DNA from: a virus
Strand: one strand, 5' to 3'
Virus record (IMG/VR): IMGVR_UViG_3300028392_000264
Location: 1-25,953 of that record
Length of the DNA: 25,953 nucleotides
Position numbers and translations under genes: made by a program. The notes under the pieces are model-generated. The model did no database searches. It was not told the origin of the DNA and saw only the letters and a list, made by a program, of their open reading frames with translations. Below, in pieces: positions 1 to 5,853 of this stretch; within the stretch, counting starts at the first letter, position 1; each line of letters opens with the position of its first letter.

Positions 1-1
1 A

Positions 2-349
2 GGCAGCACACAGGGCAAAGCCATCAAAATTGCCGCAACTACTTCGGGAAGTGCTGGCACAACTATCCACGCAACAGGTACAGGCTCCACAGCTATTGAT
101 GAAGTTTGGCTTTATGCTTACAACTCAGCATCAACCGCAACAGCTTTAACTATTCAATGGGGCGGCGTGACAGCTGTTGATAATGAAATTAAAATCACTA
201 TTCCACCGACTACGGGTCTAACACTGGTTGTGCCAGGACTTATTTTGACAGGTTCAGGTGGCGGCTCACCAACTGCTTCCACAATCGCCGCTTATGCTGG
301 CACAACGAATGTGATTACAGTTTCAGGTTATGTCAACAGGATTTCCTAA
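2..349 (+). CDS. Virion structural protein, 5'-truncated (probable capsid-associated or decoration protein)
   Basis: The reading frame is open from base 2 to a TAA at 347-349, so the N-terminus lies before the window. The 115 visible residues are rich in Thr, Ser, Ala and Gly and predicted mostly beta, with a core like LTIQWGGVTAVDNEIKITIP followed by a hydrophobic VVPGLILTG strand and an end VISVSGYVNRI-like (VITVSGYVNR). Similar small beta proteins sit close to the major capsid gene in many siphoviruses, and here the head-tail connector lies downstream, so a head-decoration or head-associated role is inferred. The stop overlaps the next start (TAATG), which indicates translational coupling. 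A tail role cannot be excluded because upstream genes are not visible. Confidence 0.7.
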   Translation, partial: GSTQGKAIKIAATTSGSAGTTIHATGTGSTAIDEVWLYAYNSASTATALTIQWGGVTAVDNEIKITIPPTTGLTLVVPGLILTGSGGGSPTASTIAAYAGTTNVITVSGYVNRIS

Positions 350-1101
350 TGACAAACAAGTCTATAAGTCACGGTTGGCAAGGGAAACAGGTCACTGGGT
401 TTTCACAATCTCGCAAAGATAAAAAGCCTAAAACACCCAATATAAGTTACCAAAACTTATTTTTCTATTATGATTTTGGCAATGGTAACTCTTATAGTGG
501 TAGTGGAACAACTGTAAATGATTTGAGTGGCAATGGTTTTACGGCAACTTTGATAAATACTCCAACCTATTCAAATGTTTACGATGGGGTTGAAACTTTT
601 AACTCTACAAATACATCGGCAACATCAGTTGTGACAGGCGCCTCAAGATCTGCAATGACATTCATTGCCTTTATAAAAAGAAATGGTAATACAGCTTCTT
701 ATTCAACACCAATTATTTTGCGTGGAATACCTGCCGGTTCAATTTATGATATTGGTTTAGCATTTAAGGGAACCACAAATCAAATAAATTATGTGTGGGG
801 CACCAGTGCATTAAATTATGATTTTGTATCAGGCTTAACTCCACCACTAAATCAATGGTGTATGATTGCAGCAGCTATTGATTTAACAGGTGGCACTATT
901 TATTTGAACAATTTATCAATTAATAACACTAAAACCAACACAAGCACAACTAACGGTACTCAAATGTCATTCGGAAACGATAGCGGTTTAGCTCAGGGTG
1001 TAAATTCCGATATAGGGATAGTTATGTGTTACACAAGGAAATTAAGTCAAAGTGAAATTATGCAGATATTTGAAGCATATAGACCGAGGTATGGAATATG
1101 A
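349..1101 (+). CDS. LamG/concanavalin A-like lectin-fold virion protein
   Basis: A 250-residue protein. After a basic N-terminal tail (about residues 1-35, rich in Lys, Ser and Gln) comes a jelly-roll domain of the LamG type: YYDFGNG, VNDLSGNGFTATL, a central AMTFIAFIKRNG strand, WCMIAAAIDLTGGTIYLN, and the ending LSQSEIMQIFEAYRPRYG, which is typical of phage LamG proteins. In this family the domain binds carbohydrate or serves as a virion surface module. The gene sits between the presumed capsid genes and the head-tail connector, so it may decorate the capsid, although tail fibre genes also carry this fold. It starts at the ATG overlapping the previous stop and overlaps the next gene by 4 bases. 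The domain call is by pattern recognition only. Confidence 0.75.
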   Translation: MTNKSISHGWQGKQVTGFSQSRKDKKPKTPNISYQNLFFYYDFGNGNSYSGSGTTVNDLSGNGFTATLINTPTYSNVYDGVETFNSTNTSATSVVTGASRSAMTFIAFIKRNGNTASYSTPIILRGIPAGSIYDIGLAFKGTTNQINYVWGTSALNYDFVSGLTPPLNQWCMIAAAIDLTGGTIYLNNLSINNTKTNTSTTNGTQMSFGNDSGLAQGVNSDIGIVMCYTRKLSQSEIMQIFEAYRPRYGI

Positions 1102-1373
1102 GTTACATTTACGCGATCATTCCAACTGATCAGTTAGCAAAGGTTGATCTATCGCAAACCTGTATAACATCGTTAGAAACCCTGTCTTACTCTTTAGATG
1201 GATCTAAAACTTACATCGACTGGCTTGGTGATACACCCGACTTTATTGCATCTATTCAAGGCTTAGAAGGTTTTTACACAGACGATCAAATGCGTGAGAT
1301 CTTGGCAACCCCTGAATGGCAATCCAAGGAAACTTTGCCTTGGAATGAAACTGTCGAGCCAATAATTGAATAA
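1098..1373 (+). CDS. Small acidic hypothetical protein
   Basis: A 91-residue protein starting MSYIYAIIPTDQLAKVDLSQ, with a C-terminal half rich in acidic and aromatic residues (DWLGDTPDFI, FYTDDQMREIL, ending VEPIIE). No signal peptide, membrane segment or cysteine cluster is visible, and I do not recognise the family. Its ATG overlaps the stop of the LamG gene (ATGA), so it is probably translated with it and could be a chaperone or partner for that protein. This is inferred from position only. Confidence 0.7.
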   Translation: MSYIYAIIPTDQLAKVDLSQTCITSLETLSYSLDGSKTYIDWLGDTPDFIASIQGLEGFYTDDQMREILATPEWQSKETLPWNETVEPIIE

Positions 1374-1416
1374 TTGAAATTTGAGGAAATTGATTTAATA
1401 GTAGAAAGAAGCGTTG

Positions 1417-2493
1417 ATGGCAATCTATAATGAGAGCATTGCCTACAACGAAGCTGGCGTTGCTTACAATGCCGGATCAACAGCTACAACAGGCTCAGGT
1501 TCAATCAGCCTTGCAGGTTCGGCAACCGTTTCTCTTTCTTTTGCGACAACAGGCTCAGGCTCAATCAGCCTTGTAGGTTCAGCAGCTACATCTTTCCCTA
1601 CAACAGGCTCAGGCTCAATCAGCCTTGTAGGTTCAGCAGCTACATCTTTCCCTACAACAGGATCAGGCTCAATCAGCCTAGTTGGTTCAACAAGCGATTC
1701 ACTTACATTTGCGACAACAGGTTCAGGCTCAATCAGCCTTGTTGGTTCAGCAACCGATTCACTTACTTTCCCTGCAACAGGCTCAGGTTCAATTAGCCTG
1801 GTTGGTTCGGCAACCGATTCACTTACTTTCCCTGAAACAGGATCAGGCTCAATCAGCCTAGTAGGTTCAGCAACCGATTTGCTCAAATTTGCGACAACAG
1901 GCTCAGGCTCAATCAGCCTAGTAGGTTCAGCAACCGTTTCTCTTTCTTTTGCCACAACAGGATCAGGTTCAATTAGCCTGATAGGTACAGCAACTTCATC
2001 CTTTGTTGTAACAGGATCAGGCTCAATTAGCCTAGTAGCAACTGCAACTGATTCACTTACTTTTGCCACAACAGGATCAGGCTCAATTAGCCTAGTAGGT
2101 ACAGCAACTTCATCTTTTGCTTATCCAAGTTCCGGAACTGGGTCGATCAGCCTTGTTGCATCTGGAACTTTTTCAAAGATTAGTTACGCCACAACAGGAT
2201 CAGGCGCAATCAGTTTAATAGCAACTGCAACTGACAATCTCTACTTTGCCACATCAGCTTCGGGCTTGATTTCTTTTACTGCTTCGGGATATGGCTACAT
2301 CGGCAATGGCGCTTCGATGAGTAACCAGTACCGAACCGGTACATCCATTGTTGAAAGAATCAGAGTCGGGGCTACAATGAATCCGAATAAGAATTTAAGA
2401 GTTGGATCAACAATCATTTTAAGACCCCGAATCGGTTCGCTAATCAGCAATCGTGAACGCGCCACTTCTACCATCACAAGGAGATCTCGATGA
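1417..2493 (+). CDS. Repeat-built virion protein with TGSGSISLVG repeats
   Basis: A 358-residue protein. The N-terminus MAIYNESIAYNEAGVAYN resembles short leader segments seen in actinophage structural proteins. It is followed by about 14 tandem repeats of 18-20 residues (consensus TGSGSISLVGSATDSLTFA, about residues 24-290). A basic C-terminal domain with few acidic residues follows (IRVGATMNPNKNLRVGSTI, ending in RRSR). An in-frame TTG at 1414 also exists, but the ATG at 1417 fits better behind the purine-rich AGAAAGAAG. The repeats should form a fibrous or solenoid beta structure, so a surface fibre or decoration protein is inferred. The stop overlaps the connector gene by 4 bases. I know of no function for this architecture. 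Confidence 0.7.
   Translation: MAIYNESIAYNEAGVAYNAGSTATTGSGSISLAGSATVSLSFATTGSGSISLVGSAATSFPTTGSGSISLVGSAATSFPTTGSGSISLVGSTSDSLTFATTGSGSISLVGSATDSLTFPATGSGSISLVGSATDSLTFPETGSGSISLVGSATDLLKFATTGSGSISLVGSATVSLSFATTGSGSISLIGTATSSFVVTGSGSISLVATATDSLTFATTGSGSISLVGTATSSFAYPSSGTGSISLVASGTFSKISYATTGSGAISLIATATDNLYFATSASGLISFTASGYGYIGNGASMSNQYRTGTSIVERIRVGATMNPNKNLRVGSTIILRPRIGSLISNRERATSTITRRSR
1486..2289 (+). repeat. In-gene tandem repeat array (54/60 bp units)
   Basis: About 14 tandem units of 54 or 60 bp encode TGSGSISLVG-type repeats. The units at 1546-1599 and 1600-1653 are identical at the DNA level. Others differ mainly at silent positions and in the 8-10 residue linker (ATDSLTF, AATSFP, ATVSLSF). 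The identical neighbours point to recent unit duplication by slippage or recombination, so copy number may vary between related phages. Confidence 0.9.
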
Positions 2494-3332
2494 CTTATGA
2501 CTTAGGAGATGTCATTCCGCTTGGAATAACCATCACTGATTCAACTGGCGCAAATGCCAATGCTTCGGCGGTCACTTGCACAATTACCCTTCCAGACGGA
2601 ACCACCTCAACGGGTTCGGTAACAAATCCTTCAACTGGACTTTACAATTGCGACTTTTCCCCGACTCAAACAGGCCGCCATGCGGTTAGATGGCTTGCTA
2701 CGGGAACAAACGCCTCAGCTTATACCGATGAATTTACGGTTCGAGATTATGCCGACCTTGGCATTGTTGGACTTGATGAGGTTAAGGCTCACTTAAACAT
2801 TCCAACCACAGACACAACTTTGGATGAGGAATTGCGCCGATTCATTGATGCGGCAACCGACTTGGCTGAAACTTATGTCGGACAGGTTCTAGGTCGCAGA
2901 ACTTTCACCAGCGAACTTTATGACGGCGGCACTGAATTCATTCGCATTCGCAATCCAAAAGCAATTTCCGTTACTTCGGTTTATGAAAATGACGCTTTGG
3001 TATCGGCAAGCAATTATGTCCTTGACTACACAGGACAACGCCTCTATCGAATTGGCTCAGGCACACTTTATGCCACTAACTCTTATGGTTACTGGGTGCA
3101 GGGAATGAATAACATTTCCATTACCTATGTCGCTGGCTACGTCAATCCTCCAATGGCTGCTCGCCAAGGCGTTCTTGAGATTATCCGTCATCTATGGCAG
3201 ACACAGCGCGGTTCAATGAGCGTGATGGGTCGCTCACTTGGCGGCGATGAGCTTTACACAACACCGACTTATTCCTTGCCACGCAGAGCGATGGAACTTC
3301 TTGACCCAACTAGCTTCCCTGGCATCGCATGA
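2490..3332 (+). CDS. Head-tail connector protein (gp6-like) with N-terminal Ig-like domain
   Basis: A 280-residue protein with two parts. Residues 1-85 form an Ig-like beta domain (ITLPDGTTSTGSVTNPSTG, then TGRHAVRWLATG). Residues about 90-280 match the HK97 gp6-like/DNA-packaging connector pattern: VGLDEVKAHLNIP, TTLDEELRRFIDAATDLAETYVGQVLGRR, a beta hairpin region around PKAISVTSVYENDALV, and the helix MAARQGVLEIIRHLWQTQRG. Members form the ring joining portal to tail. The fused N-terminal domain is longer than the usual approximately 100-150 residue connector and may be exposed. It overlaps its neighbours on both sides by 4 bases, which is consistent with an ordered head-to-tail operon. 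Confidence 0.8.
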   Translation: MTYDLGDVIPLGITITDSTGANANASAVTCTITLPDGTTSTGSVTNPSTGLYNCDFSPTQTGRHAVRWLATGTNASAYTDEFTVRDYADLGIVGLDEVKAHLNIPTTDTTLDEELRRFIDAATDLAETYVGQVLGRRTFTSELYDGGTEFIRIRNPKAISVTSVYENDALVSASNYVLDYTGQRLYRIGSGTLYATNSYGYWVQGMNNISITYVAGYVNPPMAARQGVLEIIRHLWQTQRGSMSVMGRSLGGDELYTTPTYSLPRRAMELLDPTSFPGIA

Positions 3333-3790
3333 CAGTCTCAATGGCATTTCCAACGATGGTCAACAAGATCATCACAGCCCTTGGCGCTGCCTCATCCTTG
3401 ACCGGCATAAGAATCTTTGACGGCGCTGAAGTTGACTTTTCCTATCCAGGAGATGCAATCGCCATTGGCCATGATGGTTCATTTGGCGATTCTGAAATGC
3501 AGGTTGGCAATATCCAAGACACGCCATTTGCCTTCACAGACTTGCATGAGGAATCGGGAACGATTTCCTGTTCACTATGGTCGCAAGATGGAACAACTGA
3601 CATTGCATCTCGCAGAACTAGGGCATTTGCAGTTTTAAGCGCAATTGACACAGTTATTCGCTCAAATTCAACATTTGACGGAACTTGCCTTTACGCAATC
3701 CTTACCGCAAACACAGTCAACTATCGCCAAACTGATATGGGAGTCGCGGTTGTCCTTGACTTTACTATCAGCTACCAAGCCCAGTCATAA
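3329..3790 (+). CDS. Tail terminator / tail completion protein
   Basis: A 153-residue protein directly after the connector and before the tail tube genes, the usual place for the tail terminator. Visible pattern: an N-terminal helix (MVNKIITALGAASSLTGIRIFDG), then beta segments (DAIAIGHDGSF, GTISCSLWSQDG), a helix RRTRAFAVLSAIDTVIRS, and a final strand VAVVLDFTISYQAQ. This mixed alpha/beta order matches gpU/gp10-type terminator proteins that cap the tail tube and join it to the head. The start ATG overlaps the connector stop (ATGA). Assignment relies on position plus secondary-structure pattern, since sequence conservation in this family is weak. Confidence 0.65.
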   Translation: MTVSMAFPTMVNKIITALGAASSLTGIRIFDGAEVDFSYPGDAIAIGHDGSFGDSEMQVGNIQDTPFAFTDLHEESGTISCSLWSQDGTTDIASRRTRAFAVLSAIDTVIRSNSTFDGTCLYAILTANTVNYRQTDMGVAVVLDFTISYQAQS

Positions 3791-3800
3791 GGAGAAACAA

Positions 3801-4031
3801 ATGGCTTATACAATCATCAGCAATCGCCTTGACTGCAAGAAAGTTGAAGGCGATTCAATTACAGACAAAGAATTGCTTGAAATGGGTGCAAACATCGAAG
3901 CACTCATTGAAGGCGGTCACATCTTGGGGAATGCGACAAAAGCAAGTGAAACACAAACCTCAAAAGAAACTGCCGCGCCAGTGGTAGAATCAACATCAGC
4001 AATCTCTGAAGGAGCAACCATCAATGGCTAA
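3801..4031 (+). CDS. Small hypothetical protein between tail terminator and tail tube genes
   Basis: A 76-residue protein. The frame is open further upstream, but the ATG at 3801 follows a strong AAGGAG 7 bases upstream and directly follows the terminator gene stop, so I chose it. The first 45 residues (MAYTIISNRLDCKKVEGDSI, LLEMGANIEALIEGGHI) look folded. The rest is low-complexity Ser/Thr/Glu/Ala. The position before the major tail protein is common for short linker or accessory proteins in actinophages. Function is unknown. Confidence 0.75.
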   Translation: MAYTIISNRLDCKKVEGDSITDKELLEMGANIEALIEGGHILGNATKASETQTSKETAAPVVESTSAISEGATING

Positions 4032-4431
4032 AATAGTCCTAACAGATGCCAAGGTAACGATCAACTCAGTCAATCTTAGTGATCACATCAATAGCATCAC
4101 TCTTGAAACAAAAGACGATATTGTCGAAACCACTGCATTTGGATCAACAGCCAAGACTCGCGTTGCCGGACTTGTTGACAATTCAGTGACACTTGACTTT
4201 ATGCAAGACTTCGCAGCAGCAAATGTTGAAGCAACAATCTATCCGTTGATTGGAACAACGACCACAATTGTTGTTCAACCAACTTCATCTGCTGTCGGCG
4301 CAACAAATCCAACATACACATTCACCGCGCTCATCTCAGAGTGGTCACCTCTTAAGGGTGGAATTGGTCAGTTAGCAACCGCATCGGTTACTTGGCCAAT
4401 TAGCGGATCTATCACAAAGGCGGTTGCATAA
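4024..4431 (+). CDS. Major tail tube protein, copy A
   Basis: A 135-residue beta-rich protein: MAKIVLTDAKVTI, DDIVETTAFGSTAKTRVAGL, a central VTLDFMQDFA, and the end SEWSPLKGGIGQLATASVTW. The ETT.FG..AKT pattern and the SPxxGGxG.. ending are typical of siphovirus tail tube proteins. It lies between the tail terminator and the tail assembly chaperone, exactly where the tube protein is expected. Its monomers would form stacked hexameric rings around the tape measure protein. The stop overlaps the ATG of a paralogous copy (TAATG), so both are probably made from one message. Which of the two forms the bulk of the tube cannot be read from sequence. Confidence 0.8.
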   Translation: MAKIVLTDAKVTINSVNLSDHINSITLETKDDIVETTAFGSTAKTRVAGLVDNSVTLDFMQDFAAANVEATIYPLIGTTTTIVVQPTSSAVGATNPTYTFTALISEWSPLKGGIGQLATASVTWPISGSITKAVA

Positions 4432-4838
4432 TGGCAAAGCTAGTCCTCACAAACCCATCAATCACAATCGGTTCAACCGATCTTTCGTCATATATCACAA
4501 GCGTAACGCTTGACACAAAATATGACATTGTTGAGACCACATCATTTGGCTCAACAGCCAAGACTAGAGTTGCCGGACTTGCTGACAATTCCGTAACTTT
4601 GGACTTTATTCAGGACTTTGCGGCATCAGCTGTTGAAGCAACAATCTATCCGTTGCTTGGAACTAGCACCTCAATCGTCATCAAGCCAGTTGCAACAACA
4701 ACCACAACGACAAATCCTCAATACACCGTTTCAGCGATTGTTTCTGAATGGTCACCACTTAAGGGTGGAATTGGCCAGTTATCAACAGCATCAGTCACTT
4801 GGCCTGTTTCAGGCACAATTGCAAAAGCAACTTCATAA
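4431..4838 (+). CDS. Major tail tube protein, copy B (tandem paralogue)
   Basis: The same length (135 residues) as the preceding gene and alignable without gaps; by eye about two thirds of positions are identical. The conserved core includes DIVETT.FGSTAKTRVAGL, DNSVTLDF, QDFAA and SEWSPLKGGIGQL. Differences cluster in the N-terminal 25 residues and in the segment around residues 85-105, which probably forms an outer loop. The duplication could yield a mixed tube, a specialised first or last ring, or a redundant copy under drift. The frame is intact and the key motifs are kept, so it is not decaying. Confidence 0.8.
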   Translation: MAKLVLTNPSITIGSTDLSSYITSVTLDTKYDIVETTSFGSTAKTRVAGLADNSVTLDFIQDFAASAVEATIYPLLGTSTSIVIKPVATTTTTTNPQYTVSAIVSEWSPLKGGIGQLSTASVTWPVSGTIAKATS

Positions 4839-4863
4839 CAACTAAGAAAGCAGGGGTTAAAAC

Positions 4864-5142
4864 ATGGATGGATTATCCGTCAAAATCAATCTAGTTGAAG
4901 GAACTGAACACACCTTTTCCTTACGGCCAAGAGTAATAGTTGAATTTGAGCAAAAATTCAACAAAGGCTTGGGCAAGTTGATCGGAGATGAGCAGAAACT
5001 TGAACATCTCTACTATCTTGCCTGGGCATCGCTTAAAGCCAACGGAATCGTAGTTAAGCCATTTGGTGCAGACTTTCTTGACACTCTGAAATCAGTTGAG
5101 TTGGTCGTTGACCCTTCCTTAGAATCCACCGAGACAGCCTGA
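4864..5142 (+). CDS. Tail assembly chaperone, short form (gpG-like)
   Basis: A 92-residue protein between the tail tube and tape measure genes, the conserved location of tail assembly chaperones. It has an N-terminal beta part (INLVEGTEHTFSLRPRVIVEFEQKFN), a helical middle (LEHLYYLAWASLKANG) and an acidic C-terminus (VVDPSLESTETA). These proteins coat the tape measure protein during tail assembly and are absent from the mature virion. In most siphoviruses a fraction of ribosomes shift frame near the 3' end to make a longer gpGT-like form, and an open -1 frame is present here (see 5112-5270). SD-like GCAGGGG lies upstream of the ATG. Confidence 0.8.
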   Translation: MDGLSVKINLVEGTEHTFSLRPRVIVEFEQKFNKGLGKLIGDEQKLEHLYYLAWASLKANGIVVKPFGADFLDTLKSVELVVDPSLESTETA

Positions 5143-5270
5143 CCTATTCAATAGCAGCTCTCTCGGTGGAGACAGGAATTCCACCTAATGAATGGCTTGA
5201 TGCTCCAGACGGAATTCTGGAAGCAACTTACGCTTACTTGAACGAAAAGAACAGAAAGCGAGAACAGTGA
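5112..5270 (+). CDS. Tail assembly chaperone, frameshifted extension (gpT-like)
   Basis: The -1 frame relative to the short chaperone is open from 5112 (after a stop at 5109-5111) to the TGA at 5268-5270. It encodes SLTYSIAALSVETGIPPNEW followed by LDAPDGILEATYAYLNEKNRKRE. This is the characteristic C-terminal part of actinophage tail assembly chaperones, and it has no good start codon with a ribosome binding site. A -1 programmed frameshift between 5112 and 5142 would join it to the upstream gene. No canonical X XXY YYZ heptamer is visible; CCCTTCC at 5112-5118 is the closest. The exact shift point is therefore not established. The stop overlaps the next ATG (TGATG). Confidence 0.7.
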   Translation, partial: PFLRIHRDSLTYSIAALSVETGIPPNEWLDAPDGILEATYAYLNEKNRKREQ

Positions 5271-5842
5271 TGGCTCAAGAACGACTTGTCATCACTGGTC
5301 TCCATGAAACGCTTGCTGGCTTGAAAAAGTTTGACAAAGATAACTTGACAAAATTTAACGCAGTTATCAACAAAGAACTTCGTCAAGCCAAGCAAGCGGC
5401 TCAAGCCTTAGCAGTTGAATATGCCGCTTCTAATGATGCTCCATTGCGAAATTGGAAGGCTGGATCGCAATCTACTTCTAGCACATCCAACAAACACCCA
5501 TTTCCGCGTTGGGATACCGCCCAAGTTGTTCAAGGCATCAAAAGTTCAAAAGCTCAAGGCAAGGTTAGAAAAGGCGATTACACAACATCAGCTGGCGCAC
5601 TTCTTAATGAATCCGCAGCTGGCAGAATCTTTGAATTAGCCGGTCGAGGAAAACGAAAAGTAAGCACAGATCCACGAAGCATTGCTTTCAAGAAAAACTT
5701 GCACAGTCGTTTTGGCGAAACTTCTCGTTTGATTTACAGAATTGTTGATCGCGACAGAGTTAGAATTGAAATGGCTTTCTATTATGCCCTTGAACAGGCA
5801 AAAATAGATTTGCAAAAAGCCCTAGAATCCCAAAAGAGTTAA
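5270..5842 (+). CDS. HK97 gp10-like / minor structural protein
   Basis: A 190-residue protein starting at the ATG overlapping the chaperone-extension stop (an in-frame GTG sits one codon earlier). The N-terminal half is helical and basic (ITGLHETLAGLKKFDKDN, NKELRQAKQAAQALA). A middle part has GALLNESAAGRIFELAGRGK, and the C-terminus is helical (FYYALEQAKIDLQKALES). The pattern of an amphipathic helix followed by a GxxxNxSxAGxIFExAG motif and an FGETSRLIYRIVD segment resembles HK97-gp10-like neck/minor capsid proteins. In actinophages a similar unnamed gene is found between chaperone and tape measure. Role: probable tail or neck completion; moderate certainty. Confidence 0.6.
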   Translation: MAQERLVITGLHETLAGLKKFDKDNLTKFNAVINKELRQAKQAAQALAVEYAASNDAPLRNWKAGSQSTSSTSNKHPFPRWDTAQVVQGIKSSKAQGKVRKGDYTTSAGALLNESAAGRIFELAGRGKRKVSTDPRSIAFKKNLHSRFGETSRLIYRIVDRDRVRIEMAFYYALEQAKIDLQKALESQKS

Positions 5843-5853
5843 AGGAGAGTTAA

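Noticed and set aside
1464-2069. Long open frame on the - strand (201 codons) across the TGSGSISLVG repeats
   Set aside because: It is a by-product of the repeat: each unit lacks stops in that frame, giving a monotonous EPTRLIEPEPV-type translation, and no ribosome binding site or neighbour on that strand supports it.
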